Program-made: the position numbers and the translations under genes
Shown here: positions 11,058 through 25,309 of the stretch, piece by piece
Numbering within the stretch: the first letter of the stretch is position 1
Layout of the letters: every line of letters starts with the position of its first letter
The notes under the pieces: model-generated
Told to the model about the DNA's origin: nothing
Databases searched by the model: none
What the model saw: the letters and a program-made list of their open reading frames with translations, nothing else
DNA from: Xestospongia bergquistia
Lineage: Eukaryota; Porifera; Demospongiae; Haplosclerida; Petrosiidae
Direction of reading: 5' to 3'
Assembly: GCA_963965975.1 (NCBI GenBank)
Contig: OZ014421.1
Location: forward strand, 1,431,001 to 1,495,000
DNA length: 64,000 nt

Positions 11058-14000
11058 ATTATTATGTACCTACAAAGAGGTATGGTCACTCCACACATAT
11101 AGTGGGTGACTACCTCTACATGTGGGGTGGTAATATAGATGGTCTCCCTAGAGTACATGATAATGAAGTCAAACGGAAGATGACCTCTGTTATTGAGGTA
11201 TTTCACTTACCAACTGGTAGATGGGAACAACGACCTACTAATGGCAAACCTCCACTGGGTGTCTATGGCTATGCCTCTATTGTTATCAGTAACAGGATCT
11301 ACTATTTTGGAGGACGTTGTAATCATGGCCAGTGTCGTCACAATAGTGTCAACTCATTAATAACAGATTCACTTAGATGGAATGAACTGTTCCCAATTAA
11401 TCCAAGTATGGGTCCAATGATGAAGTCAGACTGTGGGATGATATCACTTACATTCAATAAAGTGGATTATCTACTGGTAGTTGGTGGTATTGGTCCACGT
11501 CCTACCTCTCCAGAAGCTGGTGCTCAGTATAGTGATGCTTATGGTGGTAATGTTCGCACTAATGAACACCACTATTATCAGTTATCCAGTGGTAAGAAGA
11601 TCAATATATCATGTTATCAATACATTATATATCAAGTACAATTTTATAACTGTTTGTATTTCAGGTCAGTGGATAATACCAGATATTAGTGGAGAATGTC
11701 CACCTCCTTGTCGTAGCTTCACTCTTACATCTCTACCTAATAACAGAGCTATGTTATTTGGTGGTAATACTCCTAATGGTTATATTAACACTGCGTATAT
11801 TGCTCAGTGTAAAAAGATTGCAGTGGTGAGTACAATATGTATTAAGTTAAAGTATTTAGTTACTGTATAATATTGTGGAGTAATCAAGTTTAAAGTTGAT
11901 ATTATTAAATGAACTAAATTTATAGTTGTCTTTATATTATTATTAGGAACTGTTTTATTAATAAACAAGTGATTTATTGTTTGTTAATATTTCTTTAATC
12001 AACTTAGAGGTTATATTGATAACTGAAACATTCCTTTAGTCAACTATATAGTGATACCATATTTCATTGACTAAATGTCACTCTTGAATAGTAACCTCCC
12101 TTTTTGTATATCAGTGAAATTGATGATGAGCTTGAATAAATGATACAATGACTGCTTAACAAAATTGTCTATTGATAATTTATAATTGATTATTAATATT
12201 AATATTATATATATAATAATAATATGTATAATATTATATTAATTAATATTAAGTTGTTCTGTTAAGTGGAAAACACACAAAAAAGATAATTTTTATTTTT
12301 TAAAAATGTTTATTCAGTCAGGAAATAACTGTAGTTTGATAAAGTCCTTAAACAAATGAGTTCACAATGAGGTAATATTTGTTTAAAATTTCTGTCAATG
12401 CTTGATATATCATTTACTAACTGATACACAAAGTTTAAAGATATTGTTTATCAGGAATGTTCAGAATCACTTCTAACTCTAGAAACTTTAATAATTCACA
12501 ATTATATCTTAAATAGTGACCTCAAATAGTAAATTTCCCTATTGTTGTTCAATATTAAAATAGATGTCCCAGGTCTTATTAAAGGAAATATTGTAACTAA
12601 ATTAAAATCCACATAAACTATAAAATGAAGAATATTCTTAAACATTTCCCAGTATACAGTATTAATTACTGCTATGTTAATTGTATAATATGTTAATTTG
12701 AATATTATCTACCCAGCACTGGGAGAAGATAAGTGAACCACTTCACAAATCAGTGAATTGGCCTCAGAGTAGATATGATCATGCTACTACTATTATCAGT
12801 GACCTACATGTGATGATGATGGGTGGATATGACAGCTGGTTATTTAACATTGATACAAAGACATGGACAAAGGTTAGTTACTAGTTATCATGTGACCTAA
12901 CACTAACACAAAGTGAATTAATGTCTATGATCTACAATATGAGGAGATATAATAAAGTGTGACTATTTGAACTTTGACCTCTGAAAATAACCCCTCATCT
13001 ATAGAAAATTTATAATTAATAATAGTCATTGTTTTTTTGACCTGGTTTTATACCTGTAGTACTGACACTATAGTATGTTAACATTTATGATAGTATAGTC
13101 TATTGATATATCTGATGTGTTTATAGTTATAATTCACTTATTAAAGATTGTACATAAGTACATATGTTCGTGTTTTAAAGTATTGTAAAATGTCAATTCT
13201 ACCAGTTCATACAATGTTATAGTCTGTTACTAGAGTACATGTATCCACTGATGTTACATGTATAATGACTAGTTTTGTAGTAATATCATAACATCATTAT
13301 TATAATATCATATAGTACACTATATTCCATCTTATAGCTCAATATACCAGAGTCAGTGACTAAGAGATGGAACCACTCCCTCTCATTATGGAATGTGTCA
13401 TCTACCACTGTATGGGTAGTACAATTTGGAGGATTCTATAATGGTAAACTCAATGATACTACAGTGATAGAACTTAGTAAGTACTATCTGTCAATGATAG
13501 TATTTGCAAAATAGTACACACACACACATTATCAGAATTATAACAGTATGATATAGGAGTATTGACACATTAACTGTTTATATTACAAACTAGTCTCATA
13601 ACTCAATACTATTGTAACATACTATATCTCTCACTGTAGTATGTAATGATGACCAGTGGACTGTAGGAGATGTAATAACTAACCTGACATTTACTGAAGA
13701 ATATCAACTTAAGCTACAACAGAAGAGACATGGACAACCTCAACTTACTGTCCAATCTCCTACACATCTTCAACCTTCATCTTCATCAGGTCAAGAATTA
13801 CCAGAGAAAGATAAAGAAATTCAATTTTTAACACAACAACTTGAAGTTACCAATAAAGAGCTACAAGATACCAAACAACAGCAGATAGATATGACAAGAG
13901 CTCTTCAAGAGGACCTTGAAACAAAAGAAAGACAACTACATCAACTACATCAAGAACTTCAAGAGAAACAACAAACTCAAGCTATACTTCAACAACAGCT

Positions 14001-14958
14001 ACAAGATAGTCAAGAGAGAGAAAGAGCACTACGTCAAGAGTGTGATGACCTTCACCAAGAACATGACGATTATCGTCAACAACATGACAATATTGAACAA
14101 GATCTACGTCAACAACTCCAAGAGTCAACCTCTGCTCTTCAACAATCACGTCAAGCTAATGCTACTCTTCAACAACAAGTTCAACAGTTACAAGAACAGT
14201 CTCACTGGGTGGTGAGGAAGGAGGAGATTGAGATTGCTGAGGACATTCTTGGGAAAGGAGTTTGGGGAGAAGTCAAGGTGGCTAAATTTCGTGGCCTTAG
14301 AGTAGCTGCCAAATGTCTTCATGAAGTTATCCTGTCACCATATAACATATCAGTTTTTACACGAGAAATGGAGATTGCTGCTCGAGTACGTCATCCTAAT
14401 CTCCTTCAGTTCATAGGAGCCACTAAAGTGGGTACTCCTATCATCCTCTCAGAACTAATGCCAACTAGTCTTCGCAAAGAGCTAGAAGCTGGTCCTCTAC
14501 CTTATCCTGCGGTTCTGACTATCAGTCAAGATATAGCCTATGGTCTCAACTATCTCCACCTCTTTAAACCATACCCTATACTACATAGAGATGTTAGCAC
14601 TGCTAACGTTCTGTTACTGCCAATTGTTGGTGGGTGGAGAGCCAAGGTATCAGACTATGGTTCAGCTAATCTTCAACCAATGATTGGTCGTACAGTCAAT
14701 CCAGGTAATCCAGTTTATTCTGCTCCAGAAGCTGGTGTACCAAGAGACCATTCTCCTGCAATGGATGTTTACAGTTATGGTGTTGTCTTGATTGAAATGA
14801 TGATCTGTCGTATTCCTGAGGTAGCTCAGAGACAACTTCATATTAACAGTATTAGACGACCAATGTTTAAAGCTCTTGTTGAACGATGTTTGAAGGAGAA
14901 TCGTAGAGAACGTCCGACAATGTCAGTAATCATAAAATTCTTCAACGAAACCATTTAA
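11058..14958 (+). CDS. U2 kelch propeller-coiled coil-TKL kinase
   Basis: Exons 11058-11591, 11665-11825, 12717-12872, 13338-13476, 13640-14958; in phase, about 769 codons, same layout as U1. Variable residues: blade 1 YG, blade 2 YG, blade 3 D before C, blade 4 RS, blade 5 YD, blade 6 WNH; the blade 5 GG loop is the shortest of the set (GGYDSW). The coiled coil (about 13740-14200) is followed by the kinase: the glycine loop reads GKGVWGEV; Lys in VAAKCL, HRDVSTANVLL, DYG and SAPEA are intact. Ends NETI. The 5' exon is unresolved, as in U1; the candidate ATGATGGAACTT exon is near 10887. Confidence 0.85.
12192..12292. repeat. AT palindromic segment in kelch intron
   Basis: About 100 bp of near-palindromic AT sequence (ATTAATATTAATATTATATA and following), present at this intron position in U2-U7 and absent from U1 near 5187. 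Either an AT-rich insertion shared by six units or a deletion in U1. Confidence 0.5.
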
Positions 14959-15225
14959 TAATATACTAGTGTGTGTTATAATTTTAGTAGTGAGGTTATT
15001 ATAATAGTTAGTTTAGTTATTGTACTATGTGTGATTATTATAATAATATTACCATATATGGACATTTTGCAGAGTAGTGAATGTTTGAATTATAACTGAC
15101 ATTTCTGCCCTTTCACTTAGAGAAGACAATGCTAGACTATATATAGAGAGAGTGTTCATAGAGAAAGTGTTATCTCAAATGTTGACTGACATACAGTTAT
15201 ATTAACAATATAAAATATAATTTAT

Positions 15226-16271
15226 TTATATAGTATACGCTGGACTTCTTAATGTACAGATGTCTATATTAGGATGATAATGAGCTGGTTCTGGAGTAGA
15301 TTCTGTTAAATAGAACATTAATATTATGGTTGTTAAAGATAATGCTGACATGATCTTTTGTTGTGAGATGGTAAATGTGATATAGTGTAAGAAGGATAAG
15401 ATGTCAGTGTAATATTAGTGGCTTCTAGTGTGTTATAACTGTTAGGAGCTGGTTGAATAGTTGAGCCTATTAGAAGATATAAGATCATACTTAAATGGAA
15501 CATCTCTATAATTGACACTATGGAAGTCTAGTGTGACAGTCTGAACCTTAAGCCACATACTTAATGTTTAAGGTTTAGTGATAGGATCAGTATTAAAATA
15601 TAGTGATCTCAGACTGTCACACTGTACTTCTTTAGGACAATGTCATTAGTAGAGGTGTGTCCTCAACATGAAGGTCATTAAAGTATTATTAGTATGGACC
15701 TAGAACAAGTGTCCTGAACTTCAGACTTATAATTTATTACAATTTTTATTACCAAGAGGTAGAGTTGTTTTAATTCTCATAGAATAAGATGGTGCTGTCC
15801 TTGTAGTTAAAGATTGACGTCCAATTATATGAGGTATATTATAGGAACATGGAGTAGTATTTTAAAATTAAATAGATTTAATAAAATTATAAAGTAAATT
15901 CTATAAAAATTACTTGTTCCCTGTCCTGATTAGTTTGATAAATCCATAAATTTGTGGTCGTAATTGGAGGGGTTTTACCTGTTACCATGACAACATTATC
16001 AATTTAAACATTGTAATAAAGGACATACTGTTAATATGATGGGTTGATATCCAACATAATGGACATTTACTACTTAAAGAAGATGGTCAGACATCATAGG
16101 TACAGGGAGAAGGTGTCGCTATTTGTTCCAGAGAAAGAGGTGGCCGTGAGACCAAGCATTGTCTTAAACCTGAAATTATAATCCTCTCAAGACTTTTCAC
16201 TATATTACTTACCAATACAATGAGATGTCTTTGGTTTTTCAATAGTATAAAAAGTGGAGGAGTTGAGATTA
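15226..16271 (-). pseudogene. U2 ODF3/SHIPPO-repeat gene remnant (minus strand)
   Basis: Same six-exon layout as U4, with stop at 15226-15228. SHIPPO-like segments TPCSYN, APSYSM, QPAPNSYN and STPGPAHY are readable. Two lesions: the codon after CTYDV is TGA instead of CGA, and the acceptor before the NTTPCSYN exon is AA instead of AG. No start exon found; non-functional as read. Confidence 0.5.
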
Positions 16272-16397
16272 CTATAGAGATAAAAATATATTATTAACAA
16301 TGATCTAATTAATTGAATCTATTAATTTTACTGCTAATAAATAAAAGTGCGAATTGTTGTTATTTAAAGATTGCTAGCGGACAAATAGTCAAATCTG

Positions 16398-16425
16398 ATT
16401 GGTCGAGGGCTTGAAGTATATAAAG
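16398..16425 (+). promoter_or_regulatory. U3 promoter: inverted CCAAT box and TATA box
   Basis: ATTGG at 16398-16402 and TATATAAAG at 16417-16425. The unit sequence stops shortly after, at ATGTTGTCC (about 16486), where unrelated DNA begins, so this promoter now faces the inserted block instead of a coiled-coil gene. Confidence 0.65.
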
Positions 16426-16904
16426 AACTGCGCTGGAATTTTATCATTTCTTGTCCAAGTTAGTTTGTAATAAAGATGTTGTCCAGACAGTTAGTAGTTT
16501 ATTTCTATAATTATGAAGTTATATTTAACTATTTGCCTTTTAACCATAATAACATTTAACAAGTGATTTTCTAGTCATCGGTAGTATTTGTTTAAAACTT
16601 TGCTGACATATTAATATTTCTTTCATTACTTAGAATTGTATTATGTTTTTATATTATTCAGATTAAGAACAATCTAAAAATGAAAGCAAAGAACAGAAGA
16701 GCTCAGTAAATTTACACCTGGATTTGGGATTGATAAAAATGGTCTATAATAATAATAGTATATGATTATTGTATTAGATTATATCCTGTAATGATTATTT
16801 ACTATCATGTGCAGCATGTAACCTTCCTCTAATATTAAATACTACAATATTTTAACATTATAGCATTTATATATATGTGTGTGTTGTAAACTCTACAAAT
16901 TATT

Positions 16905-17363
16905 ATGGTTACTTTTTCTATTATAGTGCCAACTAATTTAAAATTTATTTTTCCCATTTTAATTGTCATATCCCTTGTAGCAATAAGTACGTATAATGGT
17001 AAGTTATCTATAAATCTAATACTATGATACATAATTTATACTTCATATTGTAAGTTATCCATTCATAATAATATATTATGCGTAAAATATCTCTTTTAAC
17101 TTTTAACATGAAGTTATACATTCATCTCTAAAAGTTAATATTTTCTGTGATCTGTATGTTCCTAAACAATAACCATATTATATCATCCATATATATTGTA
17201 CCAGTAAGGATATTATTTTTTACATTAAAACATGTATTACACTATAATGTTTATTACACACACATTTCTTGATAACATTGGCATTAATATAAGTGTTTTT
17301 GTTGAAGTCACATTTTTCTGTCTTCCAGGGACTATAAATGATAAGAATGTGAAAGAAGTTTAA
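16905..17363 (+). CDS. Possible two-exon small membrane protein (42 aa)
   Basis: Exon 16905-16998 starts at ATG and encodes a strongly hydrophobic stretch (FIFPILIVISLVAIS) before a GTAAGT donor; a CTTCCAG acceptor gives exon 17329-17363 ending NDKNVKEV and stop, in phase. It could be a real micro-gene or the first exons of a larger gene linked to the death-domain ORF downstream. Support is only the splice signals and hydrophobicity. Confidence 0.3.
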
Positions 17364-17710
17364 AAAAGTGAGTTCATGATAAATGTATTATTTAAATTGT
17401 TGTTTTAAGTTAAGCATTAATTATGTTAAACGTAAATTTATTAGATGTGATGATTTTGACATCATACATTTGGTGTTCACTGTATTGCTTAGTGAAAGTG
17501 TTTTTCAGTATAATTATTGTCCTATTATCTGATGTTGTGCAAAAATCAGACCCTGAAGTTGTGTAACATAATCCTTATCTAAATGAATACCATATAAGGT
17601 ATTAGGAAGTTTTTTTGAAGGCTTATAACATTAGGCGCCAATTGTAATTTAAAGTAACATTCTTTTTACAATTTGCTTTCACACACTTCTATAAAGGAAT
17701 AATATTTTCA

Positions 17711-18025
17711 ATGGATAAAATTGACAATCCATCAGAGCACACTTCTTGTCATCAAATAAAGAGCCATAATGAAGTTGTTCTGGTGCTTAAAGATAAGATA
17801 TCAAGCCCAAAGACATTTGCATCATGTCTGAACATGTCTAAGGTTGAAGCTGATATTGCTCACAAAGACAACCATTGTGTAAATGAAGTTCTAATAGACA
17901 TTCTAAATTCATGGTATGAAAGTCATGTTGAAGATCCTTGTTGGGAATACATAGTTAAAGCATTAAAATGTGTAGGTGAAAATCATTTGGCTAATGATGT
18001 TTATAAAATATGTTGTCTAGACTAG
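17711..18025 (+). CDS. Death-domain protein, 104 aa
   Basis: A single ORF from ATG 17711 to TAG 18025. Residues about 25-100 fit the six-helix death fold: FASCLNMSKVEADIA (helices 1-2), a spaced ILNSWYESH helix, then DPCWEYIVKALKCVG and NHLANDVYK, the W-x-x-L/I-x-x-AL-x-x-hG-x-x-xLA signature of the last helices. Death domains pair with each other in apoptosis and innate signalling adaptors. Here it stands alone, with no kinase or NACHT partner in the block. It may be the last exon of a larger gene, because an upstream hydrophobic exon exists on the same strand. Unique to U3. Confidence 0.6.
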   Translation: MDKIDNPSEHTSCHQIKSHNEVVLVLKDKISSPKTFASCLNMSKVEADIAHKDNHCVNEVLIDILNSWYESHVEDPCWEYIVKALKCVGENHLANDVYKICCLD

Positions 18026-18647
18026 TTTTTTCCTTCTTATTTTGTTTGTGATTTATATTGTTATAGGACACATGATAATAATTTTTGTTTATTTTGTATT
18101 ATAGTTATTATAATATTGTTGGATTCATACTATTTTGTATGACATAATGTGTAATAGTATCATTTGTATAAAAGACAATTTTTTGAAATGCACCAATCTG
18201 ATTTCATTACACAGTTTAGCTAAATTGTAAACTGTAATTTAAACACTTACATGTGCTTGAGAAATTCACTTAAGATATAGTAATGCTCATTCTTTTTATG
18301 AATTTAGTTTGCTTTTTTTAAATTTTGAATATCAACATTCATCAAATAAATCACATTATTACATAACTATATAAACTGATATACATATATTCATAACCAA
18401 ATGTTTAATGGAACACTAGCTGGGATAATTTGACCAGAAACATTTAAAAAATTATGTTATATTTTGAAAGTAAAGTTAAAAGGTATGTTCTCTTTGTGGC
18501 CCTTGACCAAACAATGTTGGGACTTGATCTTGAACCATTCCAGTGATTAGAAAGAAATGTGTCAATGTTGTGGATATCAGTGATAATTGAATCTATAAAA
18601 ATTGCAGACAAAAATAATGTTAATACAAAAAATTAACATTAGAAGTA

Positions 18648-19176
<529 letters not shown>

Positions 19177-19324
19177 AGAGAGTTGTCCTCAATTATAATA
19201 ACTGAGAGCTCATTATTAAGGGCGTGTCTAATTTGAAAGAAAAGCTGGCTACGTCTAGATCAGGTTTGACTACGTTATTATAATAGTTTTCTATTGTTAT
19301 GTGTGTGTGTGTCATGTTCTACAG

Positions 19325-22300
19325 ATTATTATGTACCTACAAAGAGGTATGGTCACTCCACACATATAGTGGGTGACTACCTCTACATGTGGGGTGGTAA
19401 TATAGATGGTCTCCCTAGAGTACATGATAATGAAGTCAAACAGAGGATGACCTCTGTTATTGAGGTATTTCACTTACCAACTGGTAGATGGGAACAAAGA
19501 CCTACCAATGGAAAACCTCCACTGGGTGTCTTGAGCTATGCCTCCACTGTTATCAGTAACAGGATCTACTATTTTGGAGGCTACTGTAATCATGATGAGT
19601 GTCGTTACAATAGTGTCAACTCATTAATAACAGATTCACTTACATGGAATGAACTGTTCCCTACTAATCCAAGTATGGGTCCAATGATGAAGTCATACTG
19701 TGGGATGATATCACTTACATTCAATAAAGTGGATTATCTACTGGTAGTTGGTGGATATGGTCTACATCCTACCTCTCCACAATCTGGTGCTCAGTATAGT
19801 GATGTTTATGGTGGTGATGTTCGTACTAATGAACACCACTATTATCAGTTATCCAGTGGTAAGAAGATCAATATATCATGTTATTAATACATTATATATC
19901 AAGTACAATTTTATAACTGTTTGTATTTCAGGTCAGTGGATAATACCAGAAATTACTGGAGAATGCCCACCTCCTTGTAGTCACTTCACTCTTACATCAC
20001 TACCTAATAACAGAGCTCTGTTATTTGGTGGTATTACTCCTAATGGTACTAGTAACACTGTGTATATTGTTCAGTGTACAAAGACTGCAGTGGTGAGTAC
20101 AATATGTATTAAGTTAAAGTATTTAGTTACTGTATAATATTGTGTAGTAATCAAGTTTAAAGTTTGATATTATTAAATGAACTAAATTTATAGTATATAA
20201 TGTCTTTATATTATTATTAGGAACTGTTTTATTAATAAACAAGTGATTTATTGTTTGTTAATATTTCTTTAATCAACTTAGAGGTTATATTGATAACTGA
20301 AACATTCCTTTAGTCAACTATATAGTGATACCATATTTCATTGACTAAATGTCACTCTTGAATAGTAGCCTCCCTATTTGTATATCAGTGAAATTGATGA
20401 TGAGCTTGAATAAATGATACAATGACTGCTTAACAAAATTGTCTATTGATAATTTATAATTGATTACTAATATTAATATTATATATATAATAATAATATG
20501 TATAATATTATATTAATTAATATTAAGTTGTTCTGTTAAGTGAAAAACACACAAAAAAGATAATTTTTATTTTTTAAAAATGTTTATTCAGTCAGGAAAT
20601 AACTGTAGTTTCATAAAGTCCTTAAACAAATGAGTTCACAATGAGGTAATATTTGTTTAAAATTTCTGTCAATGCTTGATCTATCATTTACTAACTGATA
20701 CACAAAGTTTAAAGCTATTGTTTATCAGGAATGTTCAGAATCACTTCTAACTCTAGAAACTTTAATAATTCACAATTATATTTTAAATAGTGACCTCAAA
20801 TAGTAAATTTCCCTATTGTTGTTCAATATTAAAATAGATGTCCCAGGTCTTATTAAAGGAAATATTGTAACTAAATTAAAATCCACATAAACTATAAAAT
20901 GAAGAATATTCTTAAACATTTCCCAGTATACAGTATTAATTACTGGTATGTTAATTGTATAGTATGTTAACTTGAATATTATCTACCCAGCACTGGGAGA
21001 AGATAAGTGAACCACTTCGCAAATCAGTGAATTGGCCTCCGGTTAGAGATTATCATGCTACCACTATTATCAGTGACCTACATGTGATGATGGTGGGTGG
21101 ATATTATGGAATCTTCATTATTCCTGAAAGCTGGTTATTTAACATTGATACAAAGACATGGACAAAGGTTAGTTACTAGTTATCATGTGACCTAACACTA
21201 ACACAAAGTGAGTTAATGTCTATGATCTACAGTATGAGGAAAGTGTGACTATTTGAACTTTGACCTCTGAAAATAACCCTCATCTATAGAAAATTTCTAA
21301 TTAATAATAGTTATTGTTTTTATGACCTGGTTTTATACCTGTAGTCCTGACACTATAGTATGTTAACATTTATGATAGTATAGTCTATTGATATATCTGA
21401 TTTGTTTATAGTTATAATTCAGTTATTAAAGACTGTACATAAGTACTTATGTTCATGTTTTAAAGTATTGTAAAATGTCGACTCTACCAGTTCATACAAA
21501 GTTATAGTCTGTTACTAGAGTACATGTATCCACTGATGTTACATGTATAATGACTAGTTTAGTAGTAATATCATAACATCATTATTATAATATCATATAG
21601 TACACTATATTCCATCTTATAGCTCAATATACCAGACTCAGTGACTATGAGAAGTAGACACTCCCTCTCATTATGGAATGTGTCACCTACCACTGTATGG
21701 GTAATACAATTTGGAGGATTATATCGTAATAAACTCAATGATACTACAGTGATAGAACTTAGTAAGTACTGTCTACTGATGATAGTATTTGTTATATAGC
21801 ACACACACACATTATCAGTATTATCACAGTATGATATAGGAGTATTGACACACTAACTGTTTATATTACAAACTAGTCTCATAACTCAATACTATTGTAA
21901 CATACTATATCTCTCACTGTAGTATGTAATGATGACCAGTGGACTGTAGGAGATGTAATAACTAACCTGACATCTACTGAAGAATATCAACTTAAGCTAC
22001 AACAGAAGAGACATAGACAACCTCAACTTACTGTCCAATCTCCTACACGTGTTCAACCTTCATCTTCATCATGTCAAGAATTACAAGAGAATGATAGAGA
22101 AATTCAACGTTTAACACGACAACTTGAAGTTACCAACAAAGAGCTACAAGATACCAAACAACAGCAGATAGATATGACAAGAGCTCTTCAAGAGGACCTT
22201 CAAACAAAAGAAAGACAACTACATCAACTACATCAAGAACTTCAAGAGAAACAACAAACTCAAGCTATACTTCAACAAGAGTTACAAGATAGTCAAGAGA

Positions 22301-23241
22301 GAGAAAGAGCACTACGTCAAGAGTGTGATGATCTTTACCGAGAACATGATGATTATCGTCAACAACATGACAATATTGAACAAGATCTTCGTCAACAACT
22401 CCAAGAGTCAACCTCTGCTCTTCAACAAACACGTCAAGCTAATGCTACTCTTCAACAACAAGTTCAACAGTTACAAGCACAGTCTCACTGGGTAGTGAGG
22501 AAGGAGGAGATTGAGATGACTGAGGAGATTCTTGGCAAAGGAGGTTGGGGAGAAGTCAAGGTGGCTAAATTTCGTGGCCTCAGAGTGGCTGCCAAATGTC
22601 TTTATGAAGTTATCCTGTCACCATATAACATATCAGTTTTTACACGAGAAATGGAGATTGCTGCTCGAGTACGTCATCCTAATCTCCTTCAGTTCATAGG
22701 AGCCACTAAAGTGGGTACTCCTATCATCCTCTCAGAACTAATGCCAACTAGTCTTCGCAAAGAGCTAGAAGCTGGTCCTCTACCTTATCCTGCTGTTCTG
22801 ACTATCAGTCAAGATATAGCCTGTGGTCTCAACTATCTCCACCTCTTTAAACCAGACCCTATACTACACAGAGATGTTAGCACTGCTAACGTTCTGTTAT
22901 TGCCAATTATTGGTGGGTGGAGAGCCAAGGTATCAGACTATGGTTCAGCTAATCTTCAACCAATGATTGGTCGTACAGTCAATCCAGGTAATCCAGTTTA
23001 TTCTGCTCCAGAAGCTGGTGTACCAAGAGACCATTCTCCTGCAATGGATGTTTACAGTTATGGTGTTGTCTTGATTGAAATGATGATCTGTCGTATTCCT
23101 GAGGTAGCTCAGAGACAACTTCATATTAACAGTATTAGACGACCAATGTTTAAAGCTCTTGTTGAACGATGTTTAAAAGAGAATCGTAGAGGACGTCCGA
23201 CAATGTCAAAGATCCTAACATACTTCAATGAAACCATTTAA
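19325..23241 (+). CDS. U3 kelch propeller-coiled coil-TKL kinase
   Basis: Exons 19325-19858, 19932-20092, 20991-21167, 21623-21761, 21923-23241; in phase, about 776 codons. Variable residues: blade 1 YG, blade 2 LS, blade 3 Y, blade 4 SH, blade 5 DY with an enlarged GG loop (GGYYGIFIIPE), blade 6 SRH. Kinase motifs GKGGWGEV, VAAKCL, HRDVSTANVLL, DYG and SAPEA are intact. The upstream deletion in this unit also removed the candidate ATGATGGAACTT first exon, so the start of this copy is especially uncertain. Confidence 0.8.
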
Positions 23242-23511
23242 TAGTATATTAGTGTGTGTTATAATTTTAGTAGTAAGGTTATTATAATAGTTAGTTTAGT
23301 TATTGTACTATGTGTGATTATTATAATAATATTACCATATATGGACATTTTGCAGAGAAGTGAATGTATGAATTATAACTGGCATTTCTGCCCTTTCACT
23401 TAGAGAAGGCAATGCTAGACTATATATATATAGAGAGTGTTCATATAGAAAGTTTTATCTCAAATGTTGACTGACATACAGTTATATTAACAATATAAAA
23501 TATAATGTTAT

Positions 23512-25162
23512 TTATATAGTATATGCTGGACTTCTTAATGTACAGATGTCTATATTAGGATGATAGTGAGCTGGTCCTGGAGTAGATTCTGTTAAATAGA
23601 ACATTAATATTATAGTTGTTAAAGATAATGCTGACTTGATCTTTTGTTGTGAGATGGTAAATGTGATATAGTGTAAGAAGGATAAGATGTCAGTGTAATA
23701 TTAGTGGCCTCTAGTGTGTTATAACTGTTAGGAGCTGGTTGAATAGTTGAGCCTATTAGAAGATACAAGATCACACTTAAATGGAACATCTCTATAATGG
23801 ACATTATGGAAGTCTAGTGTGACAGTCTGAACCTTAAGCCACATACTTAATGTTTAAGGTTTAGTGATAGGATCAGTATTAAAATATGGTGATCTCAGAC
23901 TGTCACACTGTACTTCTTTAGGACAATGTCATTAGTAGAGGTGTGTCCTCAATATAAAGGTCATTAAAGTATTATTAGTATGGGCCTACAACAAGTGTCC
24001 TAAATTTCAGACTTATAATTATTCAAATTTTTATTACCAAGAGGTAGAGTTGTTTTAATTCTCATAGAATAAGATGGTGCTGTCCTTGTAGTTAAAGATT
24101 GACGTCCAATTATATGAGGTACATTATAGGAACATGGAGTAGTATTCTAAAATTAAATAGATTTAATAAAATTATAAACAAAATTATATAAAAATTACTT
24201 GTTCTTTGTCCTGATTAGTTTGATAAATCCATAAATTTGTGGTCGTAATTGGAGGGAGTTTACCTGTTACCATGACAACATTATCAATTTAAAGGACATA
24301 CTGTTAATATGATATTAGTGGCCTCTAGTGTGTTATAACTGTTAGGAGCTGGTTGAATAGTTGAGCCTATTAGAAGATACAAGATCATACTTAAATGGAA
24401 CATCTCTATAATGGACACTATGGAAGTCTAGTGTGACAGTCTGAACCTTAAGCCACATGCTTAATGTTTAAGGTTTAGTGATAGGATCAGTATTAAAATA
24501 TGGTGATCTCAGACTGTCACACTGTACTTCTTTAGGACAATGTCATTAGTAGAGGTGTGTCCTCAATATAAAGGTCATTAAAGTATTATTAGTATGGGCC
24601 TAGAACAAGTGTCCTGAACTTCAGACTTATAATTTATTCCAATTTTTATTACCAAGAGGTAGAGTTGTTTTAATTCTCATAGAATAAGATGGTGCTGTCC
24701 TTGTAGTTAAAGATTGACGTCCAATTATGTGAGGTACATTATAGGAACATGGAGTAGTATTCTAAACTTTTATAAAATTATAAATAAAATTATATAAAAA
24801 TTACTTGTCCCCTGTCCTGATTAGTCTGATAAATCCATAAATTTGTGGTCGTAATTGGAGGGGTTTTACCTGTTACTATGACAACATTATCAATTTAAAC
24901 ATAGTAATAAAGGACATACTGTTAATATGATGGGTTGATATCCAACATAATGGACCTTTACTACTTAAAGAAGATGGTCGGACATCATAGGTACAGGGTT
25001 AAGGTGTCGCTATTTGTTCCAGAGAAAGAGGTGGCCGTGAGACCAAGCATTGTCTTAAACCTGAAATTATAATCCTCTCAAGACTTTTCACTATATTACT
25101 TACCAATACAATGAGATGTCTTTGGTTTTTCAATAGTATAAAAAGTGGAGGAGTTGAGGTTA
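23512..25162 (-). pseudogene. U3 ODF3/SHIPPO-repeat gene remnant with internal duplication
   Basis: The minus-strand SHIPPO exons are present (stop 23512-23514; CTYDVRPSSL with CGA retained), but a 614 bp tandem duplication repeats the exons carrying TPCSYN and QPAPNSYN. That would add or disrupt repeats depending on splicing. No 5' exon is visible. Confidence 0.5.
23698..24925. repeat. 614 bp direct tandem duplication
   Basis: ATATTAGTGGCCTCTAG recurs at 23698 and 24312, and the sequence continues in register for about 600 bp in both copies. No other unit has it, so it arose after the units separated. Confidence 0.85.
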
Positions 25163-25281
25163 CTATAGAGAATATTATTAACAATGATCTAATTAATTGA
25201 ATCTATTAATTTTACTGCTAATAAATAAAAGCGCCAATTGTTGTTATTTAAAGATTGCTAGCGGACAAATAGTCAAATCTG

Positions 25282-25309
25282 ATTGGTCGACGGCTTGAAG
25301 TATATAAAG
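25282..25309 (+). promoter_or_regulatory. U4 promoter: inverted CCAAT box and TATA box
   Basis: ATTGG at 25282-25286 and TATATAAAG at 25301-25309, same spacing as in the other units. It is followed by a 5' UTR with a leader intron (donor GTAAGT near 25629, acceptor TTTCTAG near 25748) and the intact short coiled-coil gene. Confidence 0.7.

Larger units (their letters stand above)
16487..18645. other. U3-specific inserted block, about 2.16 kb
   Basis: Sequence absent from all other units. It replaces the leader end, the coiled-coil gene and CDK1 exons 1-3; unit sequence resumes inside CDK1 exon 4. It is AT-rich and contains a possible small membrane-anchor ORF and a death-domain ORF. I see no terminal repeats or target-site duplication, so it looks like a segment moved by recombination, not a transposon. 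Confidence 0.7.

Noticed and set aside
13916..14215. Lys/Asn-rich ORF (MKQKKDNYIN) overlapping the coiled coil in several units
   Set aside because: Plus-two-frame shadow of the CAA-rich coiled-coil coding sequence.
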